Assembly: GCA_020724465.1 (NCBI GenBank)
Contig: DYGX01000025.1
Span: forward strand, 1 to 47,864
Direction of reading: 5' to 3'
Source: Thermoflexus sp.
GTDB taxonomy: Bacteria > Chloroflexota > Anaerolineae > Aggregatilineales > Aggregatilineaceae
Length of the DNA: 47,864 bases
The notes under the pieces are model-generated. The model did not search any database. It saw only the letters and a program-made list of their open reading frames with translations, and was not told the DNA's origin. Shown here piece after piece: positions 25,190 to 33,331 of the stretch (positions are counted from its first letter, which is position 1; each line of letters opens with the position of its first letter). The position numbers and the translations under genes are program-made.

Positions 25190-25684
25190 GTGAGCGACAA
25201 CCGCAGCTTCAAGCCCGTAATCGTGGGCTTCTTGTGCAACTGGTGCTCGTACCGCGCGGCTGACCTGGCGGGCACCTCGCGGGTGGGCTACCCGGCCACG
25301 CTGCGCGACATCCGCATCATGTGTACCGGCCGCCTGGATCCCACCTTTGTCCTGCGCGCCTTGCAGCGCGGCGCAGATGGCGTCCTGATCATGGGCTGCC
25401 ACCCCGGGCAGTGCCATTACCAGGAAGGCAACTACAAGGCCATCCGCCGTGTTGCGCTGCTGAAGCGCATGCTCAAGCAGTTCGGGATCGACGAGCGGCG
25501 CGTGCAGCTCCATTGGGCTTCGGCGGCACAGGGCGTGCTGTTCACCGAAACGGTCAGCAAAATGACCCAGGAGCTTCAGGCGCTTGGGCCGCTCGACTGG
25601 CCGCACAACTGGCCCAACGAAGATCCCTACGTGTACACGCTGCCCAAGACCAAGCAGGAGGCCGCCCATGAGCAGCAAACCTAA
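25190..25684 (+). CDS. mvhD: Hydrogenase-Hdr linking iron-sulfur protein MvhD
   Basis: 164 residues from GTG 25190 with GAGAGGAG upstream. Family motifs GFLCNWCSYRAADLAG, IRIMCTGRLDP and LIMGCHPGQCHY give the Cys ligands of its [2Fe-2S] cluster. MvhD passes electrons from the hydrogenase to HdrA. The last 17 bases overlap the small-subunit start. Confidence 0.93.
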   Translation: MSDNRSFKPVIVGFLCNWCSYRAADLAGTSRVGYPATLRDIRIMCTGRLDPTFVLRALQRGADGVLIMGCHPGQCHYQEGNYKAIRRVALLKRMLKQFGIDERRVQLHWASAAQGVLFTETVSKMTQELQALGPLDWPHNWPNEDPYVYTLPKTKQEAAHEQQT

Positions 25685-26699
25685 ACTGGCCCTCTATTGG
25701 GCCTCGTCGTGTGGCGGGTGCGAGATCGCCGTACTGGGGCTGCACGAGAAGATCCTCGATGTGGCGGCTCATTTCGACATCGTGTTTTGGCCCTGCGTGA
25801 TGGATGCCAAGGTCGCAGACGTGGAAGCGCTGGACAACGGGGAGATCGACGTCTGCCTGTTCAACGGCGCCATTCGCAACGACGACAACGCCCACATGGC
25901 TCACCTGCTGCGCCAGAAATCGAAGGTGCTGGTCGCCTTCGGATCGTGCGCGTTCGGCGGCGGGATCCCCGGCCTGGCTAACCTGACCAGCCGCGACCAG
26001 ATCTTCGACTGGGTGTACTACCAGTCGCCCAGCACCGATAACCCCCAGTCCGTCTGGCCCAAGCCGCACGTCAAGGTTGACGAAGGCACGCTGACGCTGC
26101 CGACGTTTTGGAACACGGTCAAGACGCTGGCGCAGGTTGTGCCGGTGGACTACTTCGTCCCCGGCTGCCCGCCCGAAGTCAGCACCATCGAGGCCGCCGT
26201 GAACGCGATCGTCAGCGGCACCCTGCCCCCGCCCGGCTCGGTCATCGGCCCGGACACCACCGTCTGCGACGAGTGTCCGCGCGAGAAGAACATGAAGAAG
26301 ATCAAACGCTTCTACCGGCCGCAGGAGGTGATTCCCGATCCGAACGCGTGCTTGCTGGACCAGGGTCTCTTCTGCGCGGGAATCGCGACACGCGCCGGCT
26401 GCGGCGCGCGCTGCCCGCAGGTCGGGATGGGCTGCCGCGGCTGCTACGGGCCGATCGACAGGGACCTGGACCACGGCGCGAAGATTCTGACGGCTATCGC
26501 GTCCGCCGTCGACGCGAACACGCCCGAAGAAGTCGAGGCGATTCTTGACACGCTGCCCGACCCGGCGGGCACGTTCTATCGCTACCATCTACCCCACTCG
26601 CTGCTCAGGCGAAAAGAACTCAGCGCGGCCAACGGCAGCAACGGTCAGGCCAAGCCCGAGCGCGCTGAGATGGTGGCGGCTTCAGGAGGCAGGCCATGA
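25668..26699 (+). CDS. mvhG: [NiFe]-hydrogenase small subunit (MvhG type, group 3c-like)
   Basis: 343 residues from ATG 25668, which has GGAGG seven bases upstream; longer in-frame starts lack a site. The N-terminus, LALYWASSCGGCEIAVLG (Cys15, Cys18), binds the proximal cluster. There is no Tat signal, so the enzyme is cytoplasmic. Further ligands are in FGSCAFGG, VPGCPPE, DECPRE and the CGARCPQVGMGCRGCYGP segment. The C-terminal 25 residues are Ala/Gly/Ser rich. It overlaps the large-subunit gene by four bases. Confidence 0.94.
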   Translation: MSSKPKLALYWASSCGGCEIAVLGLHEKILDVAAHFDIVFWPCVMDAKVADVEALDNGEIDVCLFNGAIRNDDNAHMAHLLRQKSKVLVAFGSCAFGGGIPGLANLTSRDQIFDWVYYQSPSTDNPQSVWPKPHVKVDEGTLTLPTFWNTVKTLAQVVPVDYFVPGCPPEVSTIEAAVNAIVSGTLPPPGSVIGPDTTVCDECPREKNMKKIKRFYRPQEVIPDPNACLLDQGLFCAGIATRAGCGARCPQVGMGCRGCYGPIDRDLDHGAKILTAIASAVDANTPEEVEAILDTLPDPAGTFYRYHLPHSLLRRKELSAANGSNGQAKPERAEMVAASGGRP

Positions 26700-28162
26700 C
26701 ACGCATCACAATCGATCCGATCACCCGACTGGAAGGGCACGGCAAGATCGAGATCTTCCTCAATGACCAGGGCGATGTCGAAAACTGCTATTTCCAGGTG
26801 CCCGAACTGCGCGGGTTCGAGGTGTTCTGCGTGGGTCGCCCGGCCGAGGAGATGCCGCGCCTGACCAGCCGGATCTGCGGCGTGTGCCCGGAAGCGCACA
26901 TGATGGCGTCGGCCAAAGCTCTGGACGCCCTGTACGGCGTGGAACCGCCACCGGCCGGGAAGAAACTGCGCGAACTGCTGTACTCCGCGTTCTACGTCAC
27001 CGACCACACCACGCACTTCTACGCGCTGGGCGGACCGGACTTCGTGGTTGGTCCCGACAGCCCGGCAGCCGAGCGCAATATCCTGGGCGTGATCGCCAAG
27101 GTCGGCCTGGAGATTGGCGGCCAGGTGATCGCGGCGCGCAAGCGCAACCACCATGTCATCGAGATGATCGGAGGCAGGGCAATCCACCCGGTCGCCGCGC
27201 TGCCGGGCGGCATGAGCCACCCGATCACCGAGGAGCAGCGGCGCGAAATCCTCGACATCGCCCGGCAGAACGTCGAGTTCGCGCAGTTTACCATCGACCT
27301 GTTCCACAATGTGGTGCTGGCGAACAGCGCCTACGTCGAGATGATCACCAGCCCGGCCTATACCTTGCGCACCTACTACATGGGGCTGGTCGATGAGCAC
27401 AACAAGGTCAACTTCTATGACGGGCTGGTGCGGGTGGTCGATCCGGACGGCGTCGAGTTCGCACGCTATATGCCGGTGGAATATACGGACCACGTCGCCG
27501 AGCATGTCGAGCCATGGACCTATCTGAAATTCCCGTACCTGAAGAAGCTGGGGTGGCACGGCTTCGTTGAAGGCAAAGGCAGCGGGATCTACTGCTGCAC
27601 GCCGCTCTCGCGGCTCAACGCCGCCGACGGCATGGCGACCCCGCTGGCCCAGGCCGAATACGAGCGCATGTACGAGACGCTGGGCGGCAAGCCCGTGCAC
27701 TTCACGCTCGCCACCCACTGGGCGCGCATCATCGAGCTGCTGTACGCCGCCGAGCGCATGGTGGAACTGGCCGAGGATCCGGAAGTGGCCAGCCCGGACG
27801 TCCGCACGCTGCCCACCAAAAAGCCAACCGAGGGCGTGGGAATCGTCGAGGCGCCGCGCGGCACCCTGACGCACCACTACGTCACGGACGAAAACGGTAT
27901 CTTGCTCGAGGCGAATCTGATCGTGGGGACGACCAACAACTACGCGCCGATCCAGATGAACATCAAGCGCGCCGCCGAGTCGCTGATCCACGGCGGCCAG
28001 GTTTCGGACGGCATTCTCAACCGCATCGAGATGGCGTTCCGCGCCTATGACCCGTGCCTGTCGTGCGCGACGCACTCGCTGCCCGGCCAGATGCCGCTGG
28101 AAATCGTGATTCGCGATAGCTCCGGCCAGGTCGTCCAACGGCTGAGCCAGAACATCGACTGA
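26696..28162 (+). CDS. mvhA: [NiFe]-hydrogenase large subunit (MvhA type, group 3c-like)
   Basis: 488 residues. The L1 motif RICGVCPEAH (Cys61, Cys64, His68) and L2 motif DPCLSCATH (Cys454, Cys457) provide the four NiFe-site cysteines. The 28 residues after His460 are the removable tail that must be cut after nickel insertion, and the protease for that is encoded six bases downstream. With MvhD-MvhG and HdrABC it predicts a soluble H2-oxidising, electron-bifurcating complex. Hyp assembly genes are not in the window. Confidence 0.95.
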   Translation: MTRITIDPITRLEGHGKIEIFLNDQGDVENCYFQVPELRGFEVFCVGRPAEEMPRLTSRICGVCPEAHMMASAKALDALYGVEPPPAGKKLRELLYSAFYVTDHTTHFYALGGPDFVVGPDSPAAERNILGVIAKVGLEIGGQVIAARKRNHHVIEMIGGRAIHPVAALPGGMSHPITEEQRREILDIARQNVEFAQFTIDLFHNVVLANSAYVEMITSPAYTLRTYYMGLVDEHNKVNFYDGLVRVVDPDGVEFARYMPVEYTDHVAEHVEPWTYLKFPYLKKLGWHGFVEGKGSGIYCCTPLSRLNAADGMATPLAQAEYERMYETLGGKPVHFTLATHWARIIELLYAAERMVELAEDPEVASPDVRTLPTKKPTEGVGIVEAPRGTLTHHYVTDENGILLEANLIVGTTNNYAPIQMNIKRAAESLIHGGQVSDGILNRIEMAFRAYDPCLSCATHSLPGQMPLEIVIRDSSGQVVQRLSQNID

Positions 28163-28167
28163 CGCGC

Positions 28168-28740
28168 ATGATAGCAAGCGCCGCACAGCTCCACCAGCCG
28201 GTCGCGCCCGGTCCACCCAGGCCGGGCGGCGCCGTCGTGATCGGAATCGGCAACCCGATCCTCTCCGATGACGGCATTGGCTGGCGAGTGGCCGAACAGG
28301 TCGAGGCAGTTCTGCGCGCGCGTGGCGATGCGCTCGCGGGCCAGCGGGTGCACGTCCGCCGGATGTGTCTGGGCGGGCTGGCGCTGGCCGAGGCGCTGGT
28401 CGGCTACGAGCACGCCGTGCTGATCGACGCGATTCTCACCGGCAGCACCAGGCCAGGCACGGTCTACCGGTTTGGCATCAGCGACCTGCCCGCCACGCTC
28501 AACACGGCGTCCAGTCACGACATGACGCTGGCCGGGGCGCTCGCCACGCTGCGCCGGCTGGGCGCGCCTCTGCCGCCCGACAACGGCATCCGGGTGATCG
28601 CGATCGAAGCTGAGGACGTCTGGACCTTTGGCGAAGCCTGCACTCCCCGCGTCGCGCGCAGCGTAGCCCGCGCCGTGCAGGCCGTTCTCGACGAGCTGGC
28701 AGCGCGGCCCGCCGGGCAGACGGCCAGCGCGGACCTGTGA
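28168..28740 (+). CDS. Hydrogenase maturation endopeptidase (HycI/HyaD/HoxW family)
   Basis: 190 residues. GIGNPILSDDGIGW at about 26-39 is the family's nickel-sensing GNxxxxDDG motif; AVLIDAIL and SSHDMTL follow the family pattern. It should cut the C-terminal tail of the adjacent large subunit. The first 20 residues are a Pro-rich extension. It ends the operon and stops four bases before the end of the convergent oxidoreductase gene, with no visible terminator. Confidence 0.9.
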   Translation: MIASAAQLHQPVAPGPPRPGGAVVIGIGNPILSDDGIGWRVAEQVEAVLRARGDALAGQRVHVRRMCLGGLALAEALVGYEHAVLIDAILTGSTRPGTVYRFGISDLPATLNTASSHDMTLAGALATLRRLGAPLPPDNGIRVIAIEAEDVWTFGEACTPRVARSVARAVQAVLDELAARPAGQTASADL

Positions 28741-28744
28741 CGTC

Positions 28745-29872
28745 TCAGCGCGCGACCAGTCGCCCGTCGAAGTCGTCCGCGCCGTCGTGCGCCGCCACCG
28801 GGAACCGTACCGGCGCGCGGTCGCGCTGCGAGCGATAGATCGCCGTGAAGATCTCGACGGTGACCCGCCCATCGTGGCCGGTCACAGCCGGATCGCGGTC
28901 TTCCAGAATTGCGTCGAGGAAGTCCTGATCCTGCAGCACGATATAGCGCAGCGTCGGGTCGCCCTGCTCGAACGCGGCGCGATCCTCGGCGCGCCACTGC
29001 TCGATCATCGACTCCTCTCCCGGGATCGTCCACAGATCGTTGTACGGCGGCTCCAGGATCGAGGTCACGCCGGCGATGAACATCGCGCCGCCCTCGGTCT
29101 GGACGCCCACCGAGCTGCCGTTAGTGCCGTGCACGTGCACCTTGCCGAAGATGCCGGGCTTCTGCGAATTGCTGGCGACAATGCTGCCCAGGCCGCCGTT
29201 CTTGAAGCGCAGCACGGCCACGGCTGTATCCTCGACTTCAATGAACGGGTGATTCAGGTTGGCCCAGTACCCAAACACCTCGTCGATCGACCCCATGAAC
29301 CACTGCAGCAGATCGAGCTGATGGGGCGCCTGATTGACCAGCACCCCGCCACCCTCGGCCACCCACTGCCCGCGCCACGGATCGGAGCGGTAGTAGGCTT
29401 CGTCGCGCCAGCCGTAGAGGATGACCGATCCCAGCACCGGCTGCCCGATCTTGCCATCGTCGATGGCCTGCCGCATGCGCCGCACCGGCTCGTAGAAGCG
29501 GCGCTGGCTGACTACGCCCAGTTTCACCCCCGCCCGGTCGGCTGCCGCGATCATCGCGTCGCAGTCGGCCAGGCTCGCGGCGAGCGGCTTTTCGACCAGG
29601 ACATGCGCCCCGCACGCCGCCGCCTCGATGGCCGGGGCCGCGTGCGCGGGATGCGGCGTACAGATCACGACGGCCTGCACGCCCGCCTGCTCGATCATGG
29701 CGCGGACGCTGGTAAAAGCCGCCGCGCCATACTGCTGCGCAAAAGCCTGGGCGCGCGCCGCGTCGCGCCCGCAGACCGCCACGAAATCCGACTGTGGCAG
29801 GCTGCGAAGCGCCTGGGCATGCAGGTGCGCGATCTTACCGTAGCCGATGACGGCTGTTCTGAGCGGCTCCAT
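28745..29872 (-). CDS. Gfo/Idh/MocA-family NAD(P)-dependent oxidoreductase
   Basis: 375 residues from ATG 29872; longer in-frame starts are unsupported. Rossmann fold TAVIGYGKIAHLHAQAL, then VVICTPHPAHA and the family Glu-Lys-Pro motif VLVEKPLAAS. The C-terminal domain has GGGVLVNQAPHQLDLLQWFMG. Such enzymes oxidise or epimerise sugars, inositols and their derivatives. It is divergent from a CUT1 importer operon with which it shares a promoter region, so it probably acts on the imported sugar. Confidence 0.9.
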   Translation of the reverse strand: MEPLRTAVIGYGKIAHLHAQALRSLPQSDFVAVCGRDAARAQAFAQQYGAAAFTSVRAMIEQAGVQAVVICTPHPAHAAPAIEAAACGAHVLVEKPLAASLADCDAMIAAADRAGVKLGVVSQRRFYEPVRRMRQAIDDGKIGQPVLGSVILYGWRDEAYYRSDPWRGQWVAEGGGVLVNQAPHQLDLLQWFMGSIDEVFGYWANLNHPFIEVEDTAVAVLRFKNGGLGSIVASNSQKPGIFGKVHVHGTNGSSVGVQTEGGAMFIAGVTSILEPPYNDLWTIPGEESMIEQWRAEDRAAFEQGDPTLRYIVLQDQDFLDAILEDRDPAVTGHDGRVTVEIFTAIYRSQRDRAPVRFPVAAHDGADDFDGRLVAR

Positions 29873-29890
29873 CTTCCACAACCATCCTTT

Positions 29891-29953
29891 TTTTGAGTCG
29901 GGTGCGTGATACGCGGCCAATAAGAGGGTAAACACCCGCTATTTTGAGTCGGG
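29891..29953. repeat. Pair of 12-base direct repeats in a divergent promoter region
   Basis: TTTTGAGTCGGG occurs at 29891-29902 and again at 29942-29953, 51 bases apart, about five helical turns. The second copy contains the -35 of the predicted plus-strand promoter. The spacing suits a regulator binding both sites on one DNA face. Between them is a small dyad GGGT-aaac-ACCC (29926-29937). Confidence 0.5.
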
Positions 29954-29972
29954 GTATAATCCATTATATACT
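29944..29972 (+). promoter_or_regulatory. Predicted promoter of the second sugar importer operon
   Basis: TTGAGT (29944-29949), 17-base spacer, TATACT (29967-29972). TATAAT at 29955-29960 is an alternative -10 but lacks a -35. The -35 lies within a 12-base direct repeat. Confidence 0.5.
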
Positions 29973-30094
29973 CCATGCTCTCATGGCTGCTTTTGCTGTG
30001 GCGCGATTGCAGAACAAGAAAGGAGTGTCGGTGGCCCCTACCATCTGATACGCTTTTTGTGTCTTACTCTAGAGAGCACTTTACAGGAGAAACT

Positions 30095-31426
30095 ATGTTC
30101 ACCTCACGCTTTTCTGTTCGCTCAGTTTTCAGTCTGCTCGTAGTCGTTTCGCTGCTGCTGGGTGTGTCTCCGGCCCTGGCGCAAGGCGGCGAGGAGTTCC
30201 CCATTTCGGACCAGTACGCCGGAACCCAGATCCGCGTCATCGCGGCCAACCACCCGTGGAACAACGCGATCCAGCGGCTCATCCCGGACTTTGAAGCAGC
30301 CAGCGGGATCACAATCCGCCTGGAGAGCTACTTTGAGGACCAGCTTTCCCAGCGCCTTCAGATCGGCCTGACCGGCGGCACCGCCGAAGCGGACGTCTTC
30401 ATGTTCCGCCCCCTGCAAGAGGGCCTGCTCTTCGAAAAGAACGGCTGGGTCGCGGATCTGCGCGAGTTCGCCGAGAACGACGAGGCATGGAACCTCGCCG
30501 ACTGGCAGCCCGGCCCGATGGGCACGGTGACCTCGGGTGATGTGCTGTTCGGCATCCCGATTGTGACCGAGCGCCAGGCGCTCTACTATCGCAAGGACCT
30601 GCTTGAAGAGGCCGGCATCGAAGTGCCGCAGACGTTGGAAGAACTCGAAGCGGCTGCCGCGGCGCTCCATGACCCCGACAACGGCGTGTACGGCATTGTC
30701 CTGCGCGGGCAGCGCAGCGCCGCCGTGACGCAGTTTAGCAGCTTCCTCTACAGCTTCGGCGGGCAGTGGATCGACGAAGAGGGCAACAGCGCCATCGGCA
30801 CCCCCGAAGCATTGCAGGCGTATGAGTACTATGGCGGCCTGCTGCGCAACTACGGCCCGCCCGGCACGATCAACATGAGCTGGCCGCAGGCCATCGCGGT
30901 CTTCGCCCAGGGCCAGGCAGCCTTCTACCTGGACGCCGACATCCTGTACACCAACGTCACGAATCCCGAAGCCTCGCTGGTCGTGGACAAAGTCGGGTTT
31001 GCTCCCTTCCCCGAAGGGCCAGCAGGCCGCCGTCCGTACAGCGTGACCTCGTGGGCGCTCGGCATGAACGCGACATCGGAGAACAAGGGCGCTGCCTGGG
31101 AGTTCATCCGTTGGGCGACCAGCCCCGAAATCGTCCGCAAGATGCAGTCCGAGTTCGGGCAGTCGGGCGCGCGCAGTTCGGTGTGGGCCTCGCCCGAAGG
31201 GCTGGGCGGCTTCCCGCCGGATCTGGCGGAAGCGATCGTGATCAACGGGCAGACGGGTGTAGGCTTCGACCGGCCGCGCGTGATCCGCGTGGGCGAAGCG
31301 CGTGATATCGTCGGCCTGCCGATCGTAGTGGCGATCGAGGGCGGAGACGTGGCACAGGCGGTCGAAGAAGCACACGCTGCCTTCCAGCGTTTCCTGGAGC
31401 AAGAAGCTGCCGAGTTCGGCGAGTAG
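30095..31426 (+). CDS. Sugar ABC importer substrate-binding protein (CUT1, family 1)
   Basis: 443 residues from ATG 30095 with CAGGAGAA upstream; an in-frame start at 29975 has no signal-peptide logic. The signal peptide ends near SPALAQGG. Mature sequence shows IRVIAANHPWNNAIQRLIPDF, EADVFMFRPLQEG, FGIPIVTERQALYYRKDLL and WPQAIAVFAQGQAAFY, the usual CUT1 binding-protein landmarks. No lipobox. It heads an operon of binding protein, two permeases and a dehydrogenase, divergent from a Gfo/Idh/MocA enzyme. Together these suggest uptake and oxidation of a sugar or polyol. Confidence 0.9.
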   Translation: MFTSRFSVRSVFSLLVVVSLLLGVSPALAQGGEEFPISDQYAGTQIRVIAANHPWNNAIQRLIPDFEAASGITIRLESYFEDQLSQRLQIGLTGGTAEADVFMFRPLQEGLLFEKNGWVADLREFAENDEAWNLADWQPGPMGTVTSGDVLFGIPIVTERQALYYRKDLLEEAGIEVPQTLEELEAAAAALHDPDNGVYGIVLRGQRSAAVTQFSSFLYSFGGQWIDEEGNSAIGTPEALQAYEYYGGLLRNYGPPGTINMSWPQAIAVFAQGQAAFYLDADILYTNVTNPEASLVVDKVGFAPFPEGPAGRRPYSVTSWALGMNATSENKGAAWEFIRWATSPEIVRKMQSEFGQSGARSSVWASPEGLGGFPPDLAEAIVINGQTGVGFDRPRVIRVGEARDIVGLPIVVAIEGGDVAQAVEEAHAAFQRFLEQEAAEFGE

Positions 31427-31447
31427 CCGGCCGGCCGGGTGGTAGAG

Positions 31448-31474
31448 AGGTCTGCTCTGGATCAGGGCAGACCT
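31448..31474 (+). other. Intercistronic stem-loop after the second binding-protein gene
   Basis: AGGTCTGCTCT (31448-31458) pairs with AGGGCAGACCT (31464-31474) over 11 bp with one G-T wobble and a 5-base loop. No T-run. It lies 21 bases after the stop codon, in the same place as the stem-loops of the other importer operons. Confidence 0.7.
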
Positions 31475-31511
31475 CAATCCTGATCCCAATGCTGTTTTGA
31501 AAGTAGTGCTT

Positions 31512-32435
31512 ATGGCCCCACACCGCACAACGCAAACCCGCACGTCAATCATCCATCTCAGGCGGCGGTTCCAGCGGCTGTCTTTCATCTTGCCGGCTCT
31601 GATTTTTGTGGTGGTTATGATGGCCTTTCCGGTCGCATACAACGGCTGGTTGAGCTTCCACGAGTGGACCGGATCGGCCCGCCGCGCGCCTGAGTACGTG
31701 GGCACGGACAACTACACCGAGCTGTTCACCCAGAGCGACCGCTTCTTCCCGGCGGTCAAGCGGACTTTTCTGTTCACGGGGGTGGTCGTCACAGCCGAAC
31801 TGGTTTTCGGCATCGGGATCGCGCTGCTGCTGCGCGACGCTTTTCCGGGGCATACCGTCGTCAAGACGCTGATTCTGCTTCCGATGGTCGCCACACCCGT
31901 GGCGATCAGTATGGCCTGGCTGCTTATGCTCGAGCCGACCATCGGCGTCTTCAACAAGATTCTGCGCGACATCGGCCTCACGCCGCAGCCCTGGCTCGGA
32001 TCGCAGTCTCAGGCGCTGTGGGTGCTGATGGCCGTGGACATCTGGCAGTGGACGCCGATGATGGCAATGATCACGCTGGCCGGGCTGCTGTCGCTGCCGG
32101 AAGATCCCTATGAGGCCGCCCTGGTCGACGGCGCGTCATCGCTGCAGAGCTTCTTCCACATCACGCTGCCGCTGCTGGTTCCGACCCTACTGACCGCCGT
32201 CCTGTTGCGCTCGATTGAGGCGCTGAAAACGTTCGACATCATTTACACCATGACGCGCGGCGGTCCGGGTTTTTCGACCGAAACCCTCAACACCCTGGCC
32301 TACGTGCGCGCTTTTGAGTACTTTCGCCTGGGGCAGGCCGCCGCTCTGCTGGTCGTGTTCTTCGCGATCGTGCTCGGCGTGAGCGTGATCTTCATTCAGA
32401 TGCGCCGTTCTGTCAGCATGAGGCAGGCGCTATGA
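31512..32435 (+). CDS. Sugar ABC importer permease 1 (MalF/UgpA type)
   Basis: 307 residues from ATG 31512; a TTG at 31497 is an alternative, and neither has a strong ribosome site. Six membrane segments, EAA loop YEAALVDGASSLQSFFHITLP, and the family's RGGPGFSTETL loop after it. Overlaps the next permease gene by four bases. Confidence 0.9.
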   Translation: MAPHRTTQTRTSIIHLRRRFQRLSFILPALIFVVVMMAFPVAYNGWLSFHEWTGSARRAPEYVGTDNYTELFTQSDRFFPAVKRTFLFTGVVVTAELVFGIGIALLLRDAFPGHTVVKTLILLPMVATPVAISMAWLLMLEPTIGVFNKILRDIGLTPQPWLGSQSQALWVLMAVDIWQWTPMMAMITLAGLLSLPEDPYEAALVDGASSLQSFFHITLPLLVPTLLTAVLLRSIEALKTFDIIYTMTRGGPGFSTETLNTLAYVRAFEYFRLGQAAALLVVFFAIVLGVSVIFIQMRRSVSMRQAL

Positions 32436-33322
32436 CCGACCTCAGTCAAGCCACCACACCCCGCCCGCACCGCCCGCTCAGCCGGCAGGCGGTGATGAGC
32501 AAACGGCGTGCCCAGATGCGCCGCATCATGGCCGAGAGCGTCCGCGCGGTGCTGCTTCTGGTCATCATCGTGATCTTTTTGTTCCCGGTCATCTGGATGG
32601 CCCTCGCCGCGTTCCAGACCCAGATCGACATTATTTCGCCCGGCTGGGGGTTCACGCCGACCCTGCGCAACTTCGACCGAGTCTTCTCAGAATACAATTT
32701 CCTGCGCTACATGGGTAACAGCTTCCTGGTAGCTGCCGTTTCGACAGCGCTGTCGCTGCTGCTGGGCCTGCCGGGCGCATATGCCATCGCGCGCTTTCAC
32801 TACGACTGGCTGGGGGTTGTCTTGCTGGCCGCGCGCATCGTGCCGGGCATCACCTTCCTGGTGCCCTGGTACATCCTTTTCAGCCGTGCCGGGCTGAACG
32901 GGACATACATCGCCCTGATCCTGAGCCACATGATCGTGTCGATGCCGTTCATTGTCTGGGTGATGGTGCCCTTCTTCGAGGGTCTGCCGCTCGAGGTCGA
33001 GGAGTCGGCGCGCATCGACGGCGCGACGATGCTGGGCACCTTCGTCCGGATCGCGCTGCCCCTGTCCGTACCGGCCATCATGACCGCCACGATCATGTCG
33101 TTCATTTTCTCTTGGAACAACTTCATGTTTTCGCTGGTGCTTTCCGGCGACGACACCCGGACGCTGCCCGTCGCGATCTTCAATTTCATCACCTACGCCA
33201 GCATCGACTGGGGCGGCCTTATGGCGGCTGCTGTGTTGATTACCCTGCCGGTACTGGTGATCACCGTCTTCATGCAGCGCTACGTCGTCTCCGGGCTGAC
33301 CGCCGGCGCCATCAAAGGTTAG
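32432..33322 (+). CDS. Sugar ABC importer permease 2 (MalG/UgpE type)
   Basis: 296 residues, six membrane segments, EAA loop EESARIDGATMLGTFVRIALP and the standard C-terminus QRYVVSGLTAGAIKG. The N-terminal 40 residues are basic and cytoplasmic. It ends ten bases before the dehydrogenase gene. No ATPase subunit is present in this operon. Confidence 0.92.
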   Translation: MTDLSQATTPRPHRPLSRQAVMSKRRAQMRRIMAESVRAVLLLVIIVIFLFPVIWMALAAFQTQIDIISPGWGFTPTLRNFDRVFSEYNFLRYMGNSFLVAAVSTALSLLLGLPGAYAIARFHYDWLGVVLLAARIVPGITFLVPWYILFSRAGLNGTYIALILSHMIVSMPFIVWVMVPFFEGLPLEVEESARIDGATMLGTFVRIALPLSVPAIMTATIMSFIFSWNNFMFSLVLSGDDTRTLPVAIFNFITYASIDWGGLMAAAVLITLPVLVITVFMQRYVVSGLTAGAIKG

Positions 33323-33331
33323 AGCCAGCCG

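Noticed and set aside
22297-25275. Very long minus-strand open frame (992 codons) opposite hdrB-hdrA
   Set aside because: It is the antisense shadow of two clear GC-rich genes; its translation is Arg/His/Asp/Val-rich low-information sequence with no domain.
23155-28162. Selenocysteine in HdrA or the hydrogenase large subunit
   Set aside because: Checked the cluster motifs and L2 motif: all positions are encoded as Cys and no in-frame TGA interrupts the genes.
25668-28162. Membrane-bound uptake (group 1) hydrogenase
   Set aside because: The small subunit has no Tat signal or C-terminal anchor, no cytochrome b subunit is present, and MvhD plus HdrABC are adjacent.
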